This document shows, in pieces, positions 1 to 12,097 of a stretch of DNA of 64,000 nt. Source of the stretch: Spizellomyces punctatus DAOM BR117 (taxonomy: Eukaryota > Chytridiomycota > Chytridiomycetes > Spizellomycetales > Spizellomycetaceae); assembly GCF_000182565.1 (NCBI RefSeq), contig NW_015971545.1:475373-539372 (forward strand), written 5' to 3'. The notes beneath the pieces are model-generated. The model did no database searches. It had not been told where the DNA came from and saw only the letters and a list, made by a program, of their open reading frames with translations. The first letter of the stretch is position 1, and every line of letters starts with the position of its first letter. A program made the translations under genes and the position numbers.

Positions 1-1980
1 TTGTGGGCTTTCGGTGATGGTCAATATATTAAATTGCGCCATTTCGAACACAGTTAAACATACCAATACTAACTGCTTCTTCTCAGGAAGGGTTGCTGTT
101 CCGCTATTCGATCTAGTCAGGAGCACGTATTTCGTTTAGTTTCTGTGTGGGCCCTTAAAGAGAGCCAGAAAATATTTCATATACCCATAAGTCCTATTTC
201 TGCTAGCCAACTCTCCACTGCTTCGTAGAAAATCATTAGATCTTAGTTCTGAAGCACTGGAGGTCTCTTCCGGTTCGGAAACACTTGATGCGTCTGAATT
301 AGTCGCAGAGTCATCTTTTGCATTCTCTTCGTCCTCTTCATCCGTATCCATTTTCTTGGATGCAATAGGAAATGGCCCGGATGATGCTGCCGAGTTTGCA
401 AGCCGGCTCTGAGCCACACGAAGAGATTAGGGACATCATCAAGCTCGTAGTAAAGGTAGCATGCCAAGTAAAACCTTGAGCTCGCGAATCAACGCCTTTT
501 GAGAAACTTTGACCTGCCCCTCGCTTCCAATGGGATCGGAGGACGATCTTGGACGTTTTGTTGACACTTGATCCACTGGTTTGACGATCTCGTCGGATTT
601 CGTCTCAGTTAGGGTTGCGCCGCGCTTTCGGGTCTTGCTCAGGAGCTTACTGAAAACATTTCGTTGAGACGGCTGTGGATTCTCGCCTTGGATCGAGGGC
701 ATTGGGACACTGAAGACAATTGAGACGGTTGAGAAGCTTTCTGACAGAGAGCAAATGGGATGGAGACTGCTACCTGTCGTTTCCTATTATATTTGACGTA
801 TTGGAATCCTCAGTATTGTCATCAAGAGGGTCCTGAAATAAATCGGGTGCCTCGCTCGACTTCAAAATAATTCGGGGCTGAGTCTTGGATTTGCCATCTC
901 CCGAAGTATCCTCTTGTTTCTTTATGCTCGCATTTTTAATGTCTTCTTTGAACAAAAGATCTTCATCGGTTTCCTCCTGTAATTTGAGATTGCGCGAATT
1001 AGTACCTTCACTGCCTCGCATCTCGAAGCAGAAAGGAAGGAAATGATCCCAAACACACCCACGTACCAGGCACCTACCGCCCCAAACACCTCCCCAAAAT
1101 GATCCAAAACGAACGCCAAAACCTTTGAAACCACCAAGCTTTCTGCAAAGTAGGAAGTCTGATCGGTCCCTCCTCCGTATGTTGTGGAACTTCCCGGTTT
1201 GTTTGGCTCCGATGGACACCGAAAGATATTCGGAGCAAAGACGACTGAGATGTTTGATGTGGTCATTTTGTTTTCGGAAGAGTAGAATGCTACGCGGAGG
1301 AGGTATAGTAGAAGGTACTTGAACGCGGAGCGGTTTTGTGGAGGGAGTGTTTGCAGCACCATTTGCATGTCTTCAGCGGACCCTAGGTGGTTCATGAGCT
1401 TGTTAACAACGTGTCCGCTAAGAATATCAGAGAAGGAAATCTACGTATAGGATCATCTTACCTGCAGCATCTTGTAGCTCTTGGAAATATCGCTCAGGCA
1501 CCAGAGCTTCGGGCAACTCTCGTATCCATTGTTTGAAAAGGGAGGCAACAGAGGGTATGTCCTGCTCGGGCACGTCATAAAAGTCCACGGCACCCGCTGA
1601 GACGAGTATCGTTGTTTAGGGGTCCGTGAATTTGCATGCCTAAGTTTGGCTCACTACTTACTCTTCTCTATACGCTCCCTCAGATCCTTGACAACCTTGG
1701 TAGATCCTGCAACCCTAAAGATCCCTTCTGTTCGTAGAGCTATAGATCACAAGAATAATCAGCACGCTTGCAGCCATTGTGCCTGGTTTGGGCATGAGAT
1801 TATAGAATATGCACCCTGCTCTGAGCTTAAGAATGTAACAAATTTTCGTAGCACTGTCGGAACTTTAACTTCTTCACCGTCCTTTGCTAGCGCCTGGTCT
1901 CGTGCAGTCAGTACCTCCAGAGGAGAAGCGAAAACAGCTGGCGCAGCAGCCGCTGAAAAACGACGCAGGAATTTTTTCAT
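1..1980 (-). CDS. RhoGAP-domain protein, FAM13-like architecture (3' end outside window)
   Basis: Probable GTPase-activating protein for Rho-family GTPases. The start chosen is the ATG at 1978-1980. The first exon carries FASPLEVL and VPTVLRKFVTFL, and the next (about 1740-1665) carries TEGIFRVAGSTK, which includes the arginine finger of RhoGAP domains. Further exons give FKQWIRELPEALVP and the helical core with SNISVVFAPNIFR, the usual RhoGAP conserved blocks. After the domain come serine-rich and acidic low-complexity exons (about 1000-180) and an exon at about 105-56 reading RTYGSNSG then LPEKKQLVL, ending in a GTATGT donor, so the gene continues past base 1. An N-terminal RhoGAP followed by a long charged tail resembles the FAM13 family, but that assignment is an inference. 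It diverges from the ThrE gene. Exon count and the tail reading frame are uncertain. Confidence 0.8.
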
Positions 1981-2524
1981 CTCAATCGATGGTCTCGAAA
2001 GACGATGTCAGCTACACGGCCAGTCAACTACTCTGACGCGGTCTCCGTAGGCGGAGGTTGCTGACATAAGGTTATTTGCTTAGAAAGCAAGGCACGTGGA
2101 TCGACTCCAAGTCCATCAGTTGGAACGTACTTGCCAAACTCAAGAGGTTCAGCATTGACGGGTATTATTGGAGGAGAAATGCTGTAGATGGGAGAAATGC
2201 CATTGACATCAAAGAACAGACCATCAGCAAGATCCTGCGAAGGCGTGCTTCACATGGGGAATGCAAGTGCAATATGCATACATAGACCCACATGCAGCAG
2301 CAGGTTAGGTTGGCCCAATCACCAAAAGCTCTGCGATGGCCCTGAGAGCTTCATGCCAGTTTGCGACAAACTTCCACCAAAAGGCCAATTTTTTATAATG
2401 GCTCTTTTTAGCCATTTTTATTTTGTTACTCTTTTGTCTGTCAATGTCGACGCTAACCGTCAGTCAAGCACCGTGGGTATCTCGCGCGTCACAAATCTGA
2501 CTGCAATCCGTACTGGCAAAGGAG
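1981..2524. promoter_or_regulatory. Shared upstream region of divergent RhoGAP and ThrE genes
   Basis: About 540 bases separate the two start codons. Short open frames occur on both strands, but none resembles a known protein or shows a convincing splice structure. I read it as a bidirectional promoter with 5' leaders. No individual motif stands out. Confidence 0.4.
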
Positions 2525-4938
2525 ATGCCTGATCCAAACTCGCATCACGTCCACTTCAGCTCGTCCCGCGGCGAGCCAGCAGAGAACCACCACTCTCCAC
2601 CAGCAAAGCTCAAAACACTTCTAGACGAATTTGTGGCTTCGCATCCTTATAAACCTCAAGATGACGACGTTCAGGAAGACACAGGCAGAGACCTACATAG
2701 ACTCCACCACGGCATACATGAAATCCTCAGTCCAACGGAAAAGTTTCTGGTCCTTTTGGCATCCGCCCTGTATGCATACGGGACCCCTACGCATTTCCTT
2801 GCCAGACATATGCAAGACGTAGGTACAAACAAAGTCAAAGGACAACGCAGAAACTCTGCATTCATCGCGACACTAGGTAGCGAAAGGCTTGGGCCACGAA
2901 GCTCAGTTTGTGGTGCTGCCAACGTACATGCTGGTAGCTTTTAGAAAACGGAATCAGCCAGGTATGTAAATGGTATACTCTGGGGTCTTGACGACCGATG
3001 ACAGCTCCATTTTTGATTGCAGCATCCTATCCTCTGTTCTTTTCAACCACTAGCGGATTGGATATGTACAAATTGCAATTGGTTGACGAACTTGCCCGTC
3101 GTGTTGCATCCTATGCTTCCCAAGAGCCGCCCTTTGGCAATGTGTCGGCACGTAGCCGTGGCACTATGGACGGTGTACTCGATCCAAATTTAACTTCGAT
3201 TGGAAGACAGAGAAGCGGACTAGCGCGAGCGATGACAATGGGCGCTCTATCTGAGACGTTGGAACGTCAAGGCAGGGGAAGATGGCTGCGACAGAGGAGT
3301 GGAAGCGATGGACGAACGCCACGAAGCAGGTCCCTTCAGAGTTCATTTGCCAGACATGCGCATGATGTGCCAGCACCGGCAAATGTCACTACATCTCCCA
3401 TGACCTCCTCTCCGATTGATGCTCAATCTAACGACGTGGAACAAGGGGGAGAGGAGTCCTCCCACCCGCATAGGGAAGAGTCCGATCTAAGGGAGCAAAT
3501 CTTGCATCTTGCGAGTTTTGGGCCTGGTAAGCAGATGTATCTGGCGTTATCTCCGGTATCGCGTGCAGTCTTTGAATTTCATCGAAATTAAGGCTTCTTT
3601 GCGGGACCGTTTGGGAGTCTGAAAGCGCGTCATTCTGGCCGCCACAAGGACTCCGAAGGAGAGACCAGCGATAGCGAGAGTGATGTATCTCGCCCACTTC
3701 TTTCCAGAAAAAACGACCAATCAGCGTCCTACCAATCAACTGAGGGAGGAGTAAATGGAGCGACTAAAGATAAACATACTCGCAGACCATCAAGCGCAGA
3801 TCTAGCCGATGCGTTCGAGTCCATCGCTGTCGAAGATGCAACGAAGAGGCTGAAGCAGATTGTGTCTTTACCTGATCTTTATCCGGAGGTGAGATATTTC
3901 GATCGACGTCTTTTCCCCGTGAATCCTCATTTGATTTCTTCTATAGTGGTTCCAATTCATACTTGCGGGTGTTTCCTCAGGGTGTGGAGCAGGTCTGTTT
4001 TTTGGTGGAGGATGGTACGATGTCGCTGCGGCAGGTGTTTTTGGAACAATTGTTGGGGGCCTCGGTGGTGTATTTGAAGGACGACGAACTCTTGACAAAG
4101 TTTATCATGTACGTCATCAGTGAGACCGCGGCTACTTGGGATGCGTTGGCTAACGGGCATCTCGCAGTTCATCGGGGCCGTCTTTGTCGCTTTCGCTTCG
4201 CGTAGTTTGATTCACTTTGGAGTCCCTCTCTGCTACTCGGCCACAACGATATCGTCCATCATGTACCTCCTGCAAGGACTCACAATTACCCTCGCCCTAG
4301 TAGAACTAGCTACCCGTCACATGATCAGCGGGACAACGAGGTTGGCCTACGGGCTCACCATGACAGGTTTGATCGGATATGGTCTAGATCTAGGATCAAC
4401 ACTTGCTACACGCGTGCTTCACATCCCGAAGGTACCTGAGGAAGGGTCAGGCACATGTGCTGATCCTGTTACGCCTCTATGGCAATTAGTCCTGTTTCTG
4501 CCGACAAGTCTGGCTCTCAGCATGAGTATTAATGCCCACTTGTTGCAACTGCCTTTCATGACATTTATCTCTGCCATTGGATATGCGGTGTACTACTTAG
4601 CCGATCAGCTGGTGGCCGTAAACCTCTCCTCGGCAATTGGAGCCTTTGCTGTGGGCGTTGCGTCGAATGTGTACGCGCGGTGGACTGGAATACCTGCGAT
4701 CGTGGGAGATCTTGGTGGATTAAACATGTTATTTCCGGGTGGGTTGGCTGTGAGGGGAATCACGAAGGTGATTGAGGGTGTCAACATTGCGGAAGGTCTG
4801 GGGCTGATTACCACCGTAATGATTGTGGGATTAAGCCTGGGAGTAGGTCTGTTTATGGCTGGGGTCGTGGCCCCCTTACCAGCAGCGGAGATAAACAGAC
4901 GGCGAGGACAGCTGAACATGGAGATTTTGCACTTCTGA
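2525..4938 (+). CDS. ThrE-family membrane transporter (PRM10-like)
   Basis: Predicted multi-pass protein of the threonine/serine exporter (ThrE) family, which in fungi includes the pheromone-regulated membrane protein Prm10; the substrate in fungi is not firmly known. The start is the ATG at 2525. The soluble ThrE N-terminal domain appears as ALYAYGTPTHFLARHMQDVA, then (after an intron) GLGHEAQFVVLPTYM, and later STTSGLDMYKLQLVDELA. A polar Ser/Arg-rich insertion of about 200 residues (exons about 3100-3885) follows. Then come hydrophobic segments: FQFILAGVSSGCGAGLFFGG, a Gly-rich stretch VFGTIVGGLGGVFEG, and a single long exon from about 4168 with at least six membrane spans ending in INRRRGQLNMEILHF. 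Introns lie at about 2825-2874, 2964-3023, 3527-3590, 3887-3945 and 4110-4167. It is convergent with nothing nearby; a gene-poor region follows. Confidence 0.85.
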
Positions 4939-6789
4939 TAGATTGCTAATATGGTCGCGGATTTGCAACATTCAAATAGGCCAGGCTTTGCAACATGTAT
5001 AGTTAGGATAGAGTATAAAGCTTGTGGATACTTGAGTGCACCCTTCATGAATATCTGGAAATGCCCATGCAGGGTATTACTGTTCAAGCAAATCCCAACA
5101 GAACTTGACATTTCACCGGAATGATATCAATTGGACAAGGCGGGTGGCTTAGCTACGTGTCAGGCCTGCAGATCCAGTACTAGGATTTCTTTATCGCTCT
5201 GATTATTGCCAGTCTTCAGACACAACAAAAGAACACTAGTGTCGTATTCATTCCTTCTTCATTCTTGCCTGGATAAATGCCCTGTGCTTGTTCTATTCAT
5301 GCGTCTCCCCTCTGCGCGGTGCGGACACAGGATTCTGGATTAGCAAAATCCACCAGTATGTAACTCATCTTGCAAATTCCTAACGGCATATGCTTCTCCG
5401 AGAATCTGCTGATATGACGATAGTGCGACGTGGTGACCTTGCCATCAACTTGTTAACATATGTCCAGTGACTTGAAACGGAAACGTTGGCGAGAACTTGG
5501 GACAAATAAACGAACGATACGCCATTTTTCCTCAGCTTGAGATCGAATGTCTGTGAACAGCACGTCAAATGTTGACAGGTCTCGCTACCCCACTCACTAG
5601 GTTTGGCATCAGAGAGGTCAAGGCGGGTTCTAGGGTTATGTCATTAATGTCATTTGGCGTATACTCTTTCAGTCCGAGATTGTACACCATAGGATGTTGA
5701 CGTTGAAGCTGACGATAGCCCGTGGTTTAAACATATGGTGTACATCATATTAGCAAGGTACAGCAAGGTACATCTGAATCCAGCTTACAAAATGTAATTT
5801 CGGGATTTATCGATGCTGTCCACGCAAATGACCTATCACGCTGGTTGGAAGAATTAGGTGAGTGTCACCTATTATGACAGGCATTCGTCCCAGAGGATTT
5901 ATGGCTAGATGTACATCGATATTCACTAGTGGGGCAGGATGGGCCATAAGCAAATGTTGGTTTTGCCTTATTTAAATGAAAGATGCGCTACATGATTTTC
6001 ACATCGAGCGATTCCATATTCGCGGAAAGTTGTTATCCGGCCATATTTTCAGATATGTCCCAACCCGGGAACATAGTGGGTGGGCCAGAAAGACTGTCAG
6101 TCTGCAGATAGATGCAGCCACTGGATCGAATGAAATGAAATGCAAGATGCCTCCCTCGATTTAGACAAATGAACTATGGACAAAAGATGCTCCATCATGA
6201 GAAAACGGGTCCAATATACAATGAACAGATTGCAATTACTATCCCTCTGCGGCCATCTATGAGAGGAATATTCGCAGCTGCCACTNNNNNNNNNNNNNNN
6301 NNNNNNNNNNNNNNNNNNNNNNNNNNNNNNNNNNNNNNNNNNNNNNNNNNNNNNNNNNNNNNNNNNNNNNNNNNNNNNNNNNNNNNNNNNNNNNNNNNNN
6401 NNNNNNNNNNNNNNNNNNNNNNNNNNNNNNNNNNNNNNNNNNNNNNNNNNNNNNNNNNNNNNNNNNNNNNNNNNNNNNNNNNNNNNNNNNNNNNNNNNNN
6501 NNNNNNNNNNNNNNNNNNNNNNNNNNNNNNNNNNNNNNNNNNNNNNNNNNNNNNNNNNNNNNNNNGGAATCAAAGGGCTAGTAGGATTTCTCTCGTGGTG
6601 GTGGGCGCTAGTTACCCGGTTGACCAACTGTTATGTCCCACATGTGTAATTAGGCCTAGTGATAGTTTGTTACTTGTAAGGAGTTAGCTAGTTGGCTTTT
6701 CCGGGCTGGTTGTCGCCAGTCCAGTGGTTCAATCCACATTGGTGTATGGGTTGTGATATTAGTTCTTGCCAATACACTAAAAAGTCCAC
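4939..6789. other. Gene-poor interval containing an assembly gap
   Basis: About 1.85 kb between the ThrE stop and the PICH start. Open frames are short and show no family resemblance. Several short AT-rich and near-repeated words occur (for example GCAAGGTACA repeated at about 5753-5772). A tRNA-like word at about 6725 does not fold into a full tRNA. The stretch is interrupted by unsequenced bases, so a small gene or transposon fragment could be hidden. Confidence 0.5.
6286..6565. other. Assembly gap (280 N)
   Basis: An uninterrupted run of N, so nothing can be read here. The frames that appear open across it are artefacts of the unknown bases. Confidence 0.99.
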
Positions 6790-9700
6790 ATGAAGTCGTT
6801 CATGTCCAAAGCGGGAGCGCTAGAAGCAATTCCTTCACCCAACTCGTCCTTCCCATGCCAGCAAGCGCTCTCCATACAGAATGTTGGCGGGGTGGTTGTT
6901 TCAAAAGCCTCTATGTTTGAGCAGGAACCTGGCAATGAGGAAAACTTTCCTTCCACGCGAGCAAGAGACCATGGCGAGATAAACCGTGCGCTTGAGAAAA
7001 CACACAAAGAGAAGCGGCACGACTATGGGGATGTTCCAGTGCTTCAGGCTGAGATAGAGGAGGAACTGAAGAATGCGAGACAGTTAGAGCATGACGGGTT
7101 CTACGGGAAGGCTCTGAAAACATGCCAAGGGCTTCTGGTGAAGGACCCCCAGTTGGGAGACTTGACTATGATTGAGAGAATACGGAACCTCGAGGTAGCT
7201 AAATAGAAGGAGTGCCCATATGTACACGTCAAACTGAATATTGCGACGGCCAACAGCGAAAGGTGGAATTAGTCAAAGAAAACAACGGATGGTATCCAAA
7301 CGCGAAGACGGGGTTCCATGAGCTACCAGGTATTCTACATAGTATTTATTTTGTCGCCTTTGTAGTCGCTACGTCAACTAATTGCCCTCGGGACATTTCT
7401 GCAGGCGGTTACAAGTTACCCTCGGCATTGTACGAACGCCTGTTTTCACATCAACGAGATGGTGTTAAATGGATGTGGAAGCTTTATGGGAACGAGCAGA
7501 TGGGTGGTACGTTCAAAGTAGTTGAAAGCGAATTTGGCTATATCTTGATTATTAAGAGGTATCCCAAAGGTATACTCGGTGACGACATGGGAATGGGGAA
7601 AACAATCCAGGTCATCTCGTTCCTAGTTGGATTATTTGCGTCAGGAATGGCTCGCCATATTTTGATCGCAATGTAAGTTTCATTTTGATCTTCTGGGATA
7701 CGTCTTCTCGTATTATGATACTTATCTCTGGTGGTTAGGCCCTTGGGACTCTAGAGACATGGAAAACGGAGTTCCGCAAATGGTCAGTGGAATTTCACAT
7801 TTCCCAATGGACATCATGCGCATGTTGGAAGCTCACATCTACCTTCGTTGGTTATCAATAGGTTTCCAACCATGCGAGGTAAGACAAAACGAGTCTGTTT
7901 CTGATATAAACATAATGTCAACATCTGATTGGATTACAAAGTGAAAGTATATCACGGATCACTGAGCACGATTGAGAAAGACTTGCGTGTTGTTTTAGAC
8001 AAGGGTGGAGTTCTCTTAACAACATATGGTAAACTGTAATCAGAAGTCAGATACCCTTGGTCTTGTCCTTCTCACTGTGTGATGCGTGCACCCTTAGATA
8101 AAATTCGTTTGAATTCCGGAAAGTTGTGTGGCGGGCCACAGCACGCATGGGACTATATTATCTTAGGTAAGGATATAGACTTGTTTATAACTGCAGCTCT
8201 CTAACAGATCGATATTTAAGATGAAGGGCACTACATCAAGAATCAAAGCTCACAGAAGGCTAAAGCCGTGCGTCAAATTCCCGCAAAGCACAGACTCTTG
8301 CTTTCTGGTAAGCTTCAGGAGGCACGTTTCCCTTCGAAGGGTTGTTTGCTGAACTAGTCCGTATGGTACATGCTACAAAGGGACCCCGATTCAGAATAAT
8401 ATGGAAGAGCTGTGTAAGCATTGAACTGGATGTCATTAATTCTTATGCTCGCATAGTTATTCGGAATTGTATCGGTACCTAAATAACAGGGTCCCTATTT
8501 GACTACGTTTGCAATGGAAACCTACTTTCGAGCAAGCGCAATTTTATGAAGCATTTTGGCAATCATATCAAAAAAGTACGTTGAATAGAAAATTCTATAT
8601 TTCATTCCGCTATAACATTTCGGTTGGACTTCTAGGGCGAAGCACGCGACGCAACCCCCGAGGAAAAGCAGGTGGCGAACCAAATTGCCGAAGCCCTTCG
8701 CAATCTTATTGCACCCTACTTCATCCGCCGCGAAAAGTCGCTGCTGCACCATCAAATCGCGCAACCGGAGAACACAGCCGTTGAAACGCCTGGATTGGCA
8801 CCCGATGTTAAAGTATTGGGAGAGAAAAAGGAATTAGCAGTCTGGGTGGCAATGACGGAGGTGCAGATCGCATTGTACCAGGCCTTCCTGACTAACCTTA
8901 ACATGTACGAGGTAATTGTTGATAAGGAGACACATTGTTATTCATTAATGATACTGAACATGAAACGGCACAGATTTTGAATCGCTCACGATCGCCACTT
9001 AGTGCTCTTGGAGTGCTGAAGAAGATCTGCGATCATCCCGCTTTGATGTCGCATTCTTTGCAAGACTGCGAAGCTTTGAACCTAGACGCAATGTAAAATA
9101 ATGGTTATCTTTTTGTATAAGGCCGCTTTTGTAATACTCTATCTTCATGATATCAGCGCGGCTCCCGAAAGCGACTTTCGAGAACTCTTGGCCCAAAGTG
9201 CCAAATTGCGCGTCACCGTTGAACTCGTGGAACATCTTCGACAAGAGGGACACCGTATGTTGCTAGTAGCTTCCAGTAGAAGAATGCTAGACATTGTGGA
9301 GAACTGCATCGCTGCTTTGGTTCGTGTTACCAAGCCTTTAAAATCCGATCAAAGATTCGGACTGAAAGGATCTTCATGACAGGGCATCACACATACGAGG
9401 ATTGATGGAACCATTACAGACCGCAAGGAGCGACAACGTCGGATTAATACCTTTAATAGAGATCCGAATTACAGTTGCTTTCTCCTTACGACACAGGTCG
9501 CTATTGGCATCACGTTGACTGGTGAGTATCGACCATTTCCGCGAGGGGGGGGGGGGGGCACAAGGCTCATAAATCCGTAAGCTAACGTCGCAATTGCGGT
9601 TCGAAAGGGGCGGATAGAGTTATCATGTGTGAGTGTTGTTCAGATACTACTCATGACACCACGGAACATCGTCCTTATGCTTATCATACTGCGTTCACTC

Positions 9701-11940
9701 AGATGATCCCTCTTGGAATCCCAAACGCGTACGTGATCGGTATATAATCATCTTGCTTCAAGCCGCTGCATTGACGGACTCTCACAACGATCACTAGGAT
9801 GCACAAGCTGTAGATCGGGCTTATCGTGTTGGCCAAGATAAGGATGTGATTGTTTATCGGATTTTGACGTGTGGAACGATGGAGGAGAAGGTCTATCGTA
9901 ATCAAGTGCGTACATTTGGCGTTGTGTGCTTGTATTGCGCGCCAACCATCTATGGCCCTAGGTGCGGAAGGACTATCTGGCAAAGATCGCGATGGAAAAG
10001 GGAAGCCAAACACGGTCTGTGGCTGCTAGGGACCTCCTCGGGCTTCTAATAGCGAGAGACTAACAACATCTCTTTTCATAGATATTTCACCCAATCAGAA
10101 CTGAAGGACTTGTTCACATTGGACGATCCAACGTTTTCGCAAACGCAGAGATATCTGTCTCGTCGACATCCAGTCGCCATGGGAGGCACTGACGAGTTTG
10201 AACATCACGTGGCACGGATCGAGCAGTTTGGTACATTGCGACTCTCCACGACGTAAGCAGACCACAAGTAACTCACTTGAACTCTGCAGATGCTGTCCGA
10301 GGTACCAGCCGACATGACCAATTATATACAATGAGCGAAGAACTGCAGGATGGGGAGCATCTTGGTGGCGCAAAACAAATGGTGCGGGACGATCGACGGC
10401 AGGCCATGCTGTCTTAGATGTACAAATCTTATGTTCTTTGCAGGTAGAGGAAGCCTTGAGGCAATTTGAAGATGAGCATGTTGTGTCAGACCGATATCCA
10501 AGCACCCCTGGCAGAGGTATGGATGCCAATGTGCCAGAGACGGGCAAGATTTGTTGATATCCCAGATGCTTTTTACCCACAGCGATACGGCTACGACCAA
10601 ATGTAAATAATGAAAGTGATATGGCGCTCGGTTCACGAACTTCGCCACGCGTACAAGGGAGAGGAAATCGGCAGTCTCCACAAAGAATACCGTTTGCTGA
10701 AGCCACCAATATGCGTATGGTGAAAGGCGATGGAGCCTGTGGGGATATGATCGAGAATGCACTTGATTCTCCTTCCCCGTTAACACGCAGGGGTCGGAGG
10801 CGCATACTGGAAGACGACGAAGATGAGGAGGGATCCAGCACCGGTGGTGCGGTCGAAGGAATCGACATGCTTTCGACACCTGAGCCAACGTCCCTGTCCC
10901 ACGAGACGCACTTTGATGGGGACTCGAAAGAGCTAGATGCACCGGGGACATCATTAGCAATGGGTCGCGACGAAGATGAGCAAGGCTGCAGCCTAGAGGA
11001 CGAACCTGCCGTCAGTGGCGTATTTCCAACAACTGATAGCGCCGTTGGTGGCCGTCTTGAGCAAGGTGGCCTTGCGGACATCGAAGTCACCGAATCACCT
11101 TCCCCGACTTTCCGGCGTATACGACGACGGCAAATCATTGTAGAAGAGGATGAGGAGGATGATACAGAGACGGGAAATCGGGGTGGTACAATGGATGCAG
11201 ATCTCATTGACAGTCTGCAGACCGCCATGGAAAACCTCGACATTCGTCAATCCCGTTCACACACAGATGAAGGCAACGCGTTTGAGCCAGCAGTTCATGT
11301 GCAAAGCTCAAGAAACGATGTTAAATTCGAAAAGGAGGACTTTGAAGCTAGTCATGGGCGCTTTTTTAGCGCAGTGGAGGACGAAAAGGATATGATATCT
11401 GAAGTGGCCGAAACATTGGCCTTTCAAAATGTCGAGGACGTTCATGGGGACGATGACAGGGTATTGTTAAATGACGGCGAATATGATGATAATATGGATT
11501 CCCAACTACATTCTGGGAGCTCGAACGTTAGCGCTGCCACGAATGCTGAAGAGGATTGGGGAACGAATGCGCCATCATGCGAGTCTTACACAGAAGTCCA
11601 AAATCCTATACCTCACAATTCAGATGGAAAAGCGATCAAATTCAGCGGTATGTAGCAAGGGTAGTATGGGAGTTGACAGTTCAGGAAACTCATATGTATT
11701 CCAGTTTGTCCAAATAGCCTGCATACCTCGTCGCTTTTCATCATTCGCAACTGTCGATGCCTACGTACTGACGACGAAATGGACGAATACGATGAACTCC
11801 TTTTCGCGTATCAACGACATATGAAAAAGCGCCAATATGATGAAGCGCTTCAGGCTATGAAGAATGCTTTGGAAATATGTGATGACGACGCTCGATGTTT
11901 CTGGGCAGTTTTAGTTTTGGGCTCGATGATATTTACTTAG
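6790..11940 (+). CDS. ERCC6L: ERCC6L/PICH-like SNF2 DNA translocase
   Basis: SNF2-family ATPase most like PICH, which in animals coats ultrafine anaphase bridges. The N-terminal exon has a TPR-like helix pair (ARQLEHDGFYGKALKTCQ). ATPase motifs run in order: YERLFSHQRDGVKWMW, Walker A GDDMGMGKT (about 7580), MPLGTLETWKTEFRKW, box II DEGH (about 8222), TPIQNNMEELW, then the helicase C lobe with KICDHPALM, a threonine-rich motif ending IGITLTG, and AVDRAYRVGQ. Motifs typical of ERCC6L follow: ELKDLFTLDDP and SRHDQLYTMSEE. The tail (10621-11640) is acidic with two copies of an Arg/Asp/Glu block. A final exon (about 11700-11940) has a Cys-rich patch NCRCLRTDDE followed by a TPR-like hairpin (KKRQYDEALQAMKNALEI), as at the PICH C-terminus. 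At least 14 introns; one holds a G14 run. Very confident of SNF2, fairly confident of PICH. Confidence 0.88.
9545..9558 (+). repeat. Poly-G run (14 G) in a PICH intron
   Basis: Fourteen consecutive G lie a few bases inside the intron that follows the IGITLTG exon of PICH. Length variation or sequencing error is likely here, but as it is intronic it should not change the protein. Confidence 0.9.
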
Positions 11941-12097
11941 ACACTTAGCCTGTGACTTTTGGTTACCATGTAGAAATTTTCATTGAATGATAGATCATTC
12001 TCAACCACATCCACCTAACCCTCATCATAGATCGCTCCGCTACATTAAGCGAGAATCGCGACCATCCTCGTCATGCATGTGCTCAACCCACTTGGTA

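Noticed and set aside
5137-5160. A-box-like word TGGCTTAGCTACG
   Set aside because: No B box within tRNA distance downstream and no cloverleaf.
6097-6687. Frames spanning the run of N
   Set aside because: Open only because unknown bases cannot contain stops.
6690-6750. tRNA-like B-box word GGTTCAATCC
   Set aside because: A T-arm-like hairpin is possible, but no acceptor stem, D-arm or anticodon arm fits around it at tRNA spacing.
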